Positions 50,701 through 57,625 of a stretch of DNA of 64,000 nucleotides are shown piece by piece. This DNA is from Rathayibacter caricis DSM 15933. GTDB lineage: Bacteria; Actinomycetota; Actinomycetes; Actinomycetales; Microbacteriaceae. Numbering within the stretch: the stretch's first letter is position 1; each line of letters begins with the position of its first letter. Position numbers and translations under genes: made by a program. The notes under the pieces are model-generated. The model was not told where the DNA came from. It did no database searches and saw nothing but the letters and a program-made list of their open reading frames with translations. The stretch covers positions 1,426,001 to 1,490,000 of the forward strand of contig NZ_PZPL01000001.1 in the NCBI RefSeq assembly GCF_003044275.1. Direction: 5' to 3'.

Positions 50701-52362
50701 GCCGATGCCGGCGTCCCAGTGCGCCTCGGGCGCCCAGGTGTTGCCGGCGGTCTCGGGCGAGACCAGCACGTGGCGCTGCTCGGACCAGTTCACGAGGTCG
50801 TGCGACTCCCAGACCTCGAGGTAGCGGCTGCCCTGGCGCTGCGAGCGGTCCCAGTTCCCGTCGCGTCCGATGGAGAGGTCGGTGGCGATCAGGTAGAACG
50901 TGTCGCCCTCGGGGGAGCGGATGAGGAACGGGTCGCGCAGGCCCTTCTCGCCGAAGGTCGAGGTCAGCACGGGCTGACCGCCGTTGAGCTCGTCCCAGGC
51001 GAGGGCGTTGTTGCCCTTGCTCGCGGCGAGGAAGATGTTCTCGCCCTCGATGCTGTTGCCGGTGAAGTAGGCGAACGCGTAGCCCTCGAGCGGAGCGAGC
51101 TGCTTCGCGGCGCGCACCGTGGCGACGAGCTCGCGGGTGGCGGTGGCGGAGTTCTTGGTCACCGTGGCACGGAGCGTCACGGTGCGGTCGGCGGACTGGC
51201 GCGTGACGACTCCGGCGGTCGAGACGACCGCGGGGTCGCTGGAGGTCCAGCTGATCGAGGTGCCGGCGGGAGCCGCGGGGATCGTGATGTTGCCGCGGAC
51301 GTCGGTGAGGTCCGGGATCGAGAGGCCGGCGGCGGCCGCGTCGACGATCTGCTGGTCGCTAGCCATCGAGAGGACTGTGGCGGTGAAGGCCTTGGTGCGG
51401 GTCTCGGAGCCGCTCGTGATCGTGGCGGTGAGCGTGACGGTCGCGTTGCCGGCCGAGGCGGCGGGCCGCGTGACGACTCCGCTGGTCGAGATCGTCTGCG
51501 GAGCGCTCGAGGCCCACGTGATCGCGGAGCCGTTGGCGCCGGTCGCGGGCAGCGCGAGATTCGCCTGGACGGCCGAGAGGTCGCCGAGCGACAGCGCGGA
51601 CGCGTCGCGGGTGGCCTTCGTCGCCGCGGTCGGCTGCAGGGCGGTCACCTCGGCGGCCGTGAGCGCGTTGTCGTAGATGCGGAAGTCGCGCACGCTGCCG
51701 GCGAGCGTCTTGTCGGCGGCGTAGTTGGAGCGGCCGATGAAGTTGGAGGTGGTGACGCCGCCGCCGATCGAGGCGGGGGTCACGGTGACGTTCGTGTTCA
51801 CCGCGACCTGCGCGCCATCGAGGTAGAGGCGGGCGGTGTTCGACGCGTCGTCGAGCGTGTAGGTCAGGGTCTTCCAGACGCCGCGGGGGAGCGGCGAGGT
51901 GGTCTCGGCGTTCTGCTCGCCCTGCCAGTTGCTCGGCGTGATCGTCGTGCGGTAGCGGTTGTCGGCGAGAGTGGCGAGGTAGCCGGCGCCGGAGTTGCTG
52001 GTCGCGGCCGTGCCGAGTCCGTAGACGAAGTAGTTGCCGGACTGCTCGGGCCGCACCAGCACCTCGGTGCTCACGGTGATCGAGTTCAGCCCGGCGAGGA
52101 TGTTGTCGGGCAGCTTCACGGCGTCGTCGGTGCCGTCGAGGACGACGCCCGCGTCGCCGCCGGTCTTCGCACCTCCGACGAGCGTGCCGTTGCGGTTCTT
52201 CCCCGAGCTGTCGACAGCGACAGTGCCGCTGGTCTCGTTCAGCTGGTAGCGCAGCACGAGGTTCTCGGGGTTCGCGGCGGCCTGGGCCGGCATCGCGGAG
52301 AGGAGGGGGAGGGCCAACGCCGCGGCTGTCGCCAGGACGAGGGGTCGTAGGTAGGGCTTCAT
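47767..52362 (-). CDS. Secreted bifunctional GH43 arabinan/xylan-type glycosidase
   Basis: A 1531-residue exported enzyme with two GH43-type catalytic domains. Order: signal peptide (to about 29), LamG-like domain (30-270), two Ig-like domains (270-420), first propeller (about 420-775; LRDPFLIRSPEGDTFY, TWAPEAHW), second LamG-like domain (790-1000), Ig-like domain, second GH43 (about 1040-1345; YADPNIVAFGDTFYIYATS, AIDPAAFTD, YREGSFVNY holding the Asp/Asp/Glu triad), and C-terminal Ig-like domains. Likely removes or cleaves arabinofuranose or xylose chains outside the cell. ATG 52362 follows AGGAG. The operator TGTTCACGGTAACA upstream links it to the furanose importer. Confidence 0.85.
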   Translation of the reverse strand: MKPYLRPLVLATAAALALPLLSAMPAQAAANPENLVLRYQLNETSGTVAVDSSGKNRNGTLVGGAKTGGDAGVVLDGTDDAVKLPDNILAGLNSITVSTEVLVRPEQSGNYFVYGLGTAATSNSGAGYLATLADNRYRTTITPSNWQGEQNAETTSPLPRGVWKTLTYTLDDASNTARLYLDGAQVAVNTNVTVTPASIGGGVTTSNFIGRSNYAADKTLAGSVRDFRIYDNALTAAEVTALQPTAATKATRDASALSLGDLSAVQANLALPATGANGSAITWASSAPQTISTSGVVTRPAASAGNATVTLTATITSGSETRTKAFTATVLSMASDQQIVDAAAAGLSIPDLTDVRGNITIPAAPAGTSISWTSSDPAVVSTAGVVTRQSADRTVTLRATVTKNSATATRELVATVRAAKQLAPLEGYAFAYFTGNSIEGENIFLAASKGNNALAWDELNGGQPVLTSTFGEKGLRDPFLIRSPEGDTFYLIATDLSIGRDGNWDRSQRQGSRYLEVWESHDLVNWSEQRHVLVSPETAGNTWAPEAHWDAGIGAYVVYWASKLYAENDPNHTGNVNNVMMYATTRDFTTFSTPQVWQDTSRIDSTVIEQNGTFHRFTKDEGASGTGCSDIIQEKSTQLRAPLTGWTTVDSCIGRDAGTGAVEGPTAFAANPGDVNGQTNYLFVDEYGGRGYIPLKTADLNAPNWQVASNYDLPASPRHGTVLPVTATELAALRAAEPAGPTPVTANAAGEILRYSFDNGSGTTLEDVSGNDRDATIVGGATWQSGALAFDGTDDHVDLPDDVLTGVEDVTVEAEVKIDPTQGTPYFLYGLGNSSNNAGNGYLFTTGDSYRTSIASGNWQTEQTAGTGSNLPRGQWAKLTYTLSGGTATIYLNGAKVATKTGVTTTPADLGGGRTAANYLGRSLYGGDKLFKGEYREFALWNRALSESEVLTRSGSADQIAGVSLTTPDVLKVAPLVDSTARTVTFAVKPGTDRSKLAPVFATATGTTSSPASGTVRDLRTPVTYTLTAAGGATATWTMKAVEMKSPVIPGLYADPNIVAFGDTFYIYATSDGFPGWGGKTFYVWSSKNLVDWTRSAQPILTLDGQNGNVPWATGNAWAPTIIEKGGKYYFYFSGHNASLDRKTIGVAVADSPAGPFTAQPTAMITNGESVTSGQAIDPAAFTDPATGKSYLFWGNGAPVYGELSDDMLSIKAGTIKRMSGLTDYREGSFVNYRQGLYHLTYSIDDTGSENYKVGYATSTSVDGPWTYRGVLLEKNPSLGILATGHNSIVNVPGTDDWYIAYHRFAMPGGDGQHRETTIDRVTFDPATGLMQKVVPTLESVAGQTITDPAPLRAAITGTATVGTRLTATASAPWTATAYQWKRGGVDIAGATASTYVLTAADRGTVVSVTVSATKPGWSPATATAQTAAVAGTTGIVGATVTTSTRCVAGKPVITVTATNPNSFPVKTTVTSAAGSKTFAEVGAGKTVTAAFTARTASIAAGEVTTTSTAFVANRPATATTTTPTSAISCG

Positions 52363-52421
52363 CGCGCTTGCTCCTGGATCGGCACCATTGCTGAGGGAGG
52401 GGGGGGCCGAGACTCTCGGCG

Positions 52422-52456
52422 TGTTCACGGTAACACGATGTTCACGTCAACGTGAA
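52422..52456. promoter_or_regulatory. Operator pair before the bifunctional GH43 gene
   Basis: TGTTCACGGTAACA at 52422-52435, extended to GTGTT...AACAC arms, is followed by TTCACGT-CA-ACGTGAA at 52441-52456. The first is the exact reverse complement of the site at 57589-57602 before the furanose-binding protein. LacI-type regulation is likely. The rest of the 203-bp gap to the permease gene shows nothing else. Confidence 0.7.
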
Positions 52457-52565
52457 GGGCTCCGGCGGTATCGATCGCACTTGATCACCGGATGCTCGAA
52501 CGGCACCCCCGCGCCCGGGCAGGGGCGCGGAGGTGCCGTGGCAGCGAGCGTCGGAGGGGCGCCCG

Positions 52566-53603
52566 CTAGGTCCTGCTGCGCGACATGACCGCGCGCTGCA
52601 GGAGGACGAAGACGAGCAGGATGCCGCCGGTGATGATCGTGGTGGCCTCCGGGGGGATACCGCCGTCGCGGGTGATCAGCACGTTCATCAGGCCCAGGAC
52701 CAGGGCGCCGACGACCGAGCCGAGCACGAAGCCCACCCCGCCCGTGAGGAGCGTGCCGCCGATGACGGTCGCCGCGATCGCGTCGAGCTCCCATCCGGTG
52801 CCCGTGATGTTCTGCGCGCTGCCGAGGCGGGCCGTGTAGACCACGCCGGCCAGACCGGCGAGCGTGCCGCTGATCACGTAGATGAAGAGCTTGGTCCGGA
52901 GCACCGGGAGGCCCATCAGGGCCGCCGACTGCTCGGAGCCGCCCATCGCGTAGACCGTGCGGCCGATGCGGGTGCGGTGGAGGACGAAGAACGCTCCGGC
53001 GACCACGAGCAGGGCGATGATCACGCCGGGGCTGATCACGAAGTCGTTGACCTTCGGGCCGTCGATCAGCTTGATCGGCGTCGCGAGCGAGGTGACCGCC
53101 GAGTCCTCGGGGAGGCGCTCGGGCACCGTGCTCAGCATCGAGGCGAGGCCCCGGGCGAGGAACATCATGGCCAGCGTCGCGATGAAGGGCTGCACGTCGA
53201 AGTACTGGATGAGGATGCCCGAGATCAGGCCGAAGGCCGATCCGATGACGACCATCAGGACCATGACGAGCCAGGGGTTCCAGCCCGCGTTGATCAGCAG
53301 CACGCCGCTGACGCTGCTGAAGGCGATCACCGCGCCGACCGAGAGGTCGATGCCGCCGGTCAGGATCACGAAGGTGAGCCCGACGGCGAGGATGATCAGG
53401 TGCGCGTTGTTGACCAGGAGGTTCGACAGCGTGCTGGCCTGAAGGATCCGGCCGTAGGCCGCCTCGCCGTAGACGAGCATGCCGACGAAGATCACCAGGG
53501 CCGCCACGGTGGGCAGCTTGTCGAGGTGCTGGCTGAAGAAGGACCGGGCGCTCGTGCGCTCGGAGCTCGCTGGAGGGGCGGAGCGGGTCAGCAGGGCGCT
53601 CAT
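52566..53603 (-). CDS. yjfF: Furanose ABC transporter permease (YjfF type)
   Basis: A 345-residue permease of the BPD_transp_2/RbsC class with about ten spans and the family signature LIILAVGLTFVILTGGIDLSVGA. YjfF-like features include the LVNNAHLIILAVG and GMLVYGEAAYGRIL segments. Together with the preceding YtfT-like permease it forms a heterodimeric channel. ATG 53603 overlaps the upstream stop by 4 bp. Last gene of the ytfQRT-yjfF operon. Confidence 0.87.
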   Translation of the reverse strand: MSALLTRSAPPASSERTSARSFFSQHLDKLPTVAALVIFVGMLVYGEAAYGRILQASTLSNLLVNNAHLIILAVGLTFVILTGGIDLSVGAVIAFSSVSGVLLINAGWNPWLVMVLMVVIGSAFGLISGILIQYFDVQPFIATLAMMFLARGLASMLSTVPERLPEDSAVTSLATPIKLIDGPKVNDFVISPGVIIALLVVAGAFFVLHRTRIGRTVYAMGGSEQSAALMGLPVLRTKLFIYVISGTLAGLAGVVYTARLGSAQNITGTGWELDAIAATVIGGTLLTGGVGFVLGSVVGALVLGLMNVLITRDGGIPPEATTIITGGILLVFVLLQRAVMSRSRT

Positions 53604-54676
53604 GCGGGGATCGCCTCTTTCTGCGGGGCGCGACGACGCGCTTCGCGACGGTGGGAGAAGGCGGAGCGGACGCGCTCGGACTGCAGGAGGCAGAGCGCGA
53701 CGATCACGATCGCCTTGAAGGCGGGCGTCGCGGAGGAGGAGACGCCGAGGAAGACCACGGTCTTGTCGAGGGTCGCGATCAGGATCGCTCCGACCGCCGC
53801 GCCGGCGATGTTGAACTTGCCGCCCGCGAGCGAGGTGCCGCCGATGACGACCGCGAGGATCGCGTCGAGCTCGAGCTGGTACCCGGTGCGGGAGGTGTCG
53901 ACGGTCATGACGCTCGCGGTGGCGAAGACGCCCGCGACTCCGGCCAGCACGCCGCTGCTGATGTAGGCGGTGAGGAGGAGGCCGCGGCGGTTGATGCCCG
54001 CGAGGCGGGCGGCCTTGGCGTCCATGCCGATGGCCTCGATCATCAGACCCAGCGCGCTGCGGCGGACCAGGAGGCCGACCGCGACGACGATGGCGATGGC
54101 GAGGAGGAAGACGACCGGGAGGCCGAAGACGTAGCCGTTGGCGAGCCAGCGGAACGGCTCGTTGGTGGCGGCCGTGTTCTGGCCGCCGGTGATCACCTTC
54201 GCGAGTCCGCGGCCGGCGAGCATGACGACGAGGGTGCTGATGAAGGGCTGCAGGCCCACCACCGACACGAGCACGCCGTTGACCGCTCCGAGCACCGCGC
54301 TGACCAGCAGGGCGAGGCCGAAGGCGGCCGCGGCGGCGCCGAGGGAGTCGGGAGCGCCCTGGGCGTTCAGGAACTCCATCGAGACGGCGCCGGCGACGAC
54401 CATGATCGAGCCGACCGAGAGGTCGATTCCTCCGGTCGCCACGACGAGGCACATGCCGACGGCGATCATCAGGATCGGAGCCGCGGCGCGCGCGATGTCG
54501 ATCACGTTGCCGACGAGGTAGCCGGTCGTCGGGCTCATGGAGACCGAGAGGTATCCGGGGTCCTTGACCACGTTGATCAGCAGGAGGAGGACGATCGCGA
54601 CCGCTCCCCAGAACCACTGCCGCCGGATCAGGCCGGTGAGGAGCGAGGTCCTCCCGGTTCGGGTGTCGCTGCTCAT
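53600..54676 (-). CDS. ytfT: Furanose ABC transporter permease (YtfT type)
   Basis: A 358-residue permease of the RbsC/YtfT class (ILMIAVGMCLVVATGGIDLSVGSIMVVAGA) with about ten spans. It pairs with the YjfF-like protein. ATG 54676 overlaps the ATPase stop (ATGA), and its own stop overlaps the next start, showing a tightly coupled operon. Confidence 0.88.
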   Translation of the reverse strand: MSSDTRTGRTSLLTGLIRRQWFWGAVAIVLLLLINVVKDPGYLSVSMSPTTGYLVGNVIDIARAAAPILMIAVGMCLVVATGGIDLSVGSIMVVAGAVSMEFLNAQGAPDSLGAAAAAFGLALLVSAVLGAVNGVLVSVVGLQPFISTLVVMLAGRGLAKVITGGQNTAATNEPFRWLANGYVFGLPVVFLLAIAIVVAVGLLVRRSALGLMIEAIGMDAKAARLAGINRRGLLLTAYISSGVLAGVAGVFATASVMTVDTSRTGYQLELDAILAVVIGGTSLAGGKFNIAGAAVGAILIATLDKTVVFLGVSSSATPAFKAIVIVALCLLQSERVRSAFSHRREARRRAPQKEAIPA

Positions 54677-56247
54677 GATGCGGCCTCCTGCGTGGCGCCT
54701 TCGAGGACGACGACGTCCTCGTCGACGACTCCCTCTGCGGCGATGGTAGTGACGATGGACTCCGCTGTCACCGCGGGTCCGTTGAGGATCTCGGCGATGA
54801 CGCGGTGGTCCTTGAGCACGATGATGCGATCGCTGAGGCGGACCACCTCGTCGAGCTCGGACGAGATGAAGATCACGGCGACGCCTTCGCCGGCGAGGGC
54901 GACGACCTTCTCCTGGATCTCGGCCTTCGCGCCGACGTCGATGCCGCGGGTGGGCTCGTCGAGGATCAGGATCTCGGGGTGCGTGGCGAGCCAGCGGCCC
55001 AGGAGGACCTTCTGCTGGTTGCCTCCGGAGAGCTTGCTGATCGGGCGGTCCGGATCGGCGGGGCGCACGTTGAGCTCGACGAGGTACTTGTCGACGATCT
55101 CGTCCTTCTCCTTCTTGGAGAGGGGGCGGGCCCAGCCGCGCTTGGCCTGCACCGCGAGGATCAGGTTCTCGCGGATGGAGAGGTCGCGGATGATGCCCTC
55201 GTCGCGGCGGTTCTCGCTCGCGAAGGCGATCTTGTGCGCGAGCCCGGCGGTGGGCGTGGGCACGTCGACCTTCTTGCCGTGCAGCGTGATCTCGCCCGTC
55301 TCGGGCTTGTCGACGCCGTAGATCAGGCGGGCCAGCTCCGTGCGGCCGGAGCCCAGGAGACCGGCGAAGCCGACGACCTCACCGCGGTGCAGCGTGATGT
55401 CGGTGGGCTCGATCGAGCCCTTCCGGCCGAGGCCCTTGGCCGAGTAGAGCGGCGCATCGCGGTAGAGGTGGTCGCTGTTCTCGCGCTCGGAGTCGAGGGA
55501 GCGCAGCGCCGCGATGTCCTTGCCGATCATCTTCGAGATGAGCGAGGTGCGGTCCAGGTCGGGAGTGAGGTACTCGCCGATGTACGTGCCGTTGCGCAGC
55601 ACCGTGAGCCGGTCGCTGATCGCGTAGACCTGGTCGAGGAAGTGCGAGACGAAGAGGATCGCGACGCCCTCCGCGCGCAGCCGCCGGATGACGACGAAGA
55701 GGTTCTCGACCTCGTTCGCGTCCAGGCTCGAGGTCGGCTCGTCCAGGATCAGGACCTTCGAGTCGCTCACCGTCGAGCGGCTGATCGCGACCAGCTGCTG
55801 CATCGCGATCGAGAGCGACGAGAGCGACTGGCGGGTGTTGAGGTGGTCGAGCCCGAGCTTGGCCAGGGCGACCTTGGCCGCCGCGTGGGTGGCCTTCCAG
55901 TTGATGCCGAAGGGGCCGCGGACCTCGTAGCCGAGCATCACGTTCTCGCCGATGGAGAGGTTCGTGACCAGGTTCACCTCCTGGTACACGGTGGAGATGC
56001 CGGCCGCCTGTGCATCGGCGGTGCCGGAGAGGCGCTTGGGTGAGCCCGCGACGAGGATCTCTCCGCTGTCGATGCGGTAGACGCCGGTCAGGGCCTTGAT
56101 GAGCGTGGACTTGCCGGCGCCGTTCTCGCCCATGAGCGTGTGGACCTCGCCCGGGAAGAGGCGGAAGTCGACGCCGTCGAGCGCTTTGACACCGGGGAAG
56201 CTGATCGAGATGTTCTTCATCTCGACGATCGGAGGCGAAGCTGTCAT
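54673..56247 (-). CDS. ytfR: Furanose ABC transporter ATPase (YtfR type, two nucleotide-binding domains)
   Basis: A 524-residue fused double ATPase. The N-terminal domain has Walker A GENGAGKST and Walker B LILDEPTSSLD but a degenerate signature (LSSLSIAMQQLVAISR). The C-terminal domain has LSGGNQQKVLLGRW and ILDEPTRGIDVGAK but lacks a canonical Walker A, as usual for RbsA/MglA/YtfR proteins. It powers the YtfT/YjfF channel for furanose sugars such as galactofuranose or arabinofuranose. It lies 199 bp after the binding-protein gene, a gap holding two hairpins. Confidence 0.88.
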   Translation of the reverse strand: MTASPPIVEMKNISISFPGVKALDGVDFRLFPGEVHTLMGENGAGKSTLIKALTGVYRIDSGEILVAGSPKRLSGTADAQAAGISTVYQEVNLVTNLSIGENVMLGYEVRGPFGINWKATHAAAKVALAKLGLDHLNTRQSLSSLSIAMQQLVAISRSTVSDSKVLILDEPTSSLDANEVENLFVVIRRLRAEGVAILFVSHFLDQVYAISDRLTVLRNGTYIGEYLTPDLDRTSLISKMIGKDIAALRSLDSERENSDHLYRDAPLYSAKGLGRKGSIEPTDITLHRGEVVGFAGLLGSGRTELARLIYGVDKPETGEITLHGKKVDVPTPTAGLAHKIAFASENRRDEGIIRDLSIRENLILAVQAKRGWARPLSKKEKDEIVDKYLVELNVRPADPDRPISKLSGGNQQKVLLGRWLATHPEILILDEPTRGIDVGAKAEIQEKVVALAGEGVAVIFISSELDEVVRLSDRIIVLKDHRVIAEILNGPAVTAESIVTTIAAEGVVDEDVVVLEGATQEAAS

Positions 56248-56305
56248 GTCGCGTCCTTCCGTTCTCGAGCGGGGCGGACCGGAGCGGTGACGCCGTGGGA
56301 CGGAG

Positions 56306-56338
56306 ACGCGGGGCCCGGAGATCGTCCGGGCCCCGCGT
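56306..56338 (-). promoter_or_regulatory. Intercistronic hairpin between ytfQ and ytfR
   Basis: ACGCGGGGCCCGGA at 56306-56319 and its complement at 56325-56338, a perfect 14-bp stem with a 5-nt loop. A probable attenuator or mRNA stabiliser that raises binding-protein output over the rest of the operon. Confidence 0.7.
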
Positions 56339-56378
56339 CGTCCGCAGGGGTGGGCGTGAGCCCTGGTGGTGCTGCCTC

Positions 56379-56409
56379 CCGGGAGGCGCCGACCTGCGAC
56401 GCCTCCCGG
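56379..56409 (-). promoter_or_regulatory. Second intercistronic hairpin after ytfQ
   Basis: CCGGGAGGCG at 56379-56388 pairs with CGCCTCCCGG at 56400-56409 across an 11-nt loop, 38 bp after the binding-protein stop. Between it and the stop the sequence GGTTCCGACT / CGTTCCGACT is tandemly repeated. Confidence 0.6.
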
Positions 56410-56446
56410 TGGGTCCGATCAGACGGTTCCGACTGGACCGTTCCGA

Positions 56447-57445
56447 CTAGAACTTGCGGTCGGGGAGGACCTCGGCGGCCACCTCGGGCGAGTCGAAGGT
56501 CTCGCTCGGGACGACGATCGAGGACTCGACGGTCTCGCCGGCGAGCGTCTTCTCGACGGCGTCGAGGGCGGTCTCGCCGAACAGCGGGTTGTACTCGGCG
56601 ACGAAGCTGAGCTCACCGTCGGCGAGGGCCTGCAGAGCGTTCTTGGTGCCGTCGATCGTGGCGATCTTGACGTCGGTGCCGGGGGTGAGGCCGGCCTCCT
56701 GAACGGCCTGGACGGCTCCGAGGCCCATCTCGTCGTTCTGGGCGAAGACGAGCTGGACGTCGTTGTTGTTCGACTTCAGCACGGTCTCGAAGACGCTCTT
56801 CGCCTCTTCGGTCGACCAGTTGGCGGTCTGCGCGCCGAGCTTCGTGAACTTGGAGTCGGCTCCGATGACCTCGTCCCAGCCCTCGTTGCGCTCGTTGACG
56901 ACCGAGACGCCCGCGGGGCCCTCGAGCGTGAAGTAGTTCGCTCCGTCGGGGAAGGTCGACAGCGCCCAGTCGGCGACCGAGGTGCTGACCGCGATGTTGT
57001 CGGGCGCGATGCGGGTGACGTAGAGGTCGGTGTTGTCCGGCTCGATGCCGCGGTCGATCAGGATGACCGGGATCTCGGCCTCCTGGGCGCGCTCGAGCGA
57101 GTCCTCCCAGCCGGAGCCCTCGGTGGCCGAGAGCAGGATGATGTCGACGCCCTCGTCGACGAACGAGGTGAAGGAGTCGATCTGCGACTTCTGGTCGCCG
57201 TTCGTGGCGGGGGCGTACTTGAGCTCGTAGCCGGCCTCCTCGGTGAACGTGTCCTCGATGTTGGTCTCGTTCGCCTGGCGCCACGCGCCCTCGGGGCCGA
57301 CGGCCACGAATCCGATGGTGGTCAGGTCGCCCTCGCCGCCGGCGCCTGCTTCCGAGTCGCCTCCGGAGCAGCCTGCGAGGCCGAAGGCCATCGCTCCGAC
57401 CGCTGCGAAACCCAGGAACTGGCCGATACGCCTCTTCGTGGACAT
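56447..57445 (-). CDS. ytfQ: Furanose ABC transporter substrate-binding lipoprotein (YtfQ type)
   Basis: A 332-residue periplasmic-binding-type lipoprotein with lipobox Cys (FGLAGCSGG). The N-lobe starts TTIGFVAVGPEGAWRQANE, a YtfQ hallmark, with VDIILLSATEGSGWEDSL and VILIDRGIEP following, and YNPLFGETALDAVEKTLAG near the C-terminus. YtfQ proteins bind galactofuranose; the ortholog here could equally bind arabinofuranose, as the nearby GH43 enzyme suggests. ATG 57445. Its promoter carries the TGTTACCGTGAACA operator. Confidence 0.87.
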   Translation of the reverse strand: MSTKRRIGQFLGFAAVGAMAFGLAGCSGGDSEAGAGGEGDLTTIGFVAVGPEGAWRQANETNIEDTFTEEAGYELKYAPATNGDQKSQIDSFTSFVDEGVDIILLSATEGSGWEDSLERAQEAEIPVILIDRGIEPDNTDLYVTRIAPDNIAVSTSVADWALSTFPDGANYFTLEGPAGVSVVNERNEGWDEVIGADSKFTKLGAQTANWSTEEAKSVFETVLKSNNNDVQLVFAQNDEMGLGAVQAVQEAGLTPGTDVKIATIDGTKNALQALADGELSFVAEYNPLFGETALDAVEKTLAGETVESSIVVPSETFDSPEVAAEVLPDRKF

Positions 57446-57588
57446 GTGTCTCCTCCTTGAGACCGCGGGCGCGCTGAGGAGCGCCCGGGATGGGGTGGGT
57501 CCGAAGACCCGGGGAATGGGGCCCAGGGGCCCTGAGATGCGGTGATTGCAGTGCTCGTGGACACGACGGGAGCGCGTCCTGTTCCGAA

Positions 57589-57602
57589 TGTTACCGTGAA
57601 CA
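57589..57602. promoter_or_regulatory. Operator TGTTACCGTGAACA before ytfQ
   Basis: A 14-bp dyad 144 bp upstream of ytfQ. It is the exact reverse complement of TGTTCACGGTAACA at 52422 before the bifunctional GH43 gene. The 180-bp gap between ytfQ and the orphan ATPase gene otherwise shows nothing notable. Confidence 0.7.
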
Positions 57603-57625
57603 ATCTTGGCGGTGCAATGACCGGT

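Noticed and set aside
48421..52350. A 1300-codon plus-strand open frame antisense to the GH43 gene
   Set aside because: It is a compositional shadow of the secreted enzyme; no signal peptide, motif or ribosome-binding site supports it.
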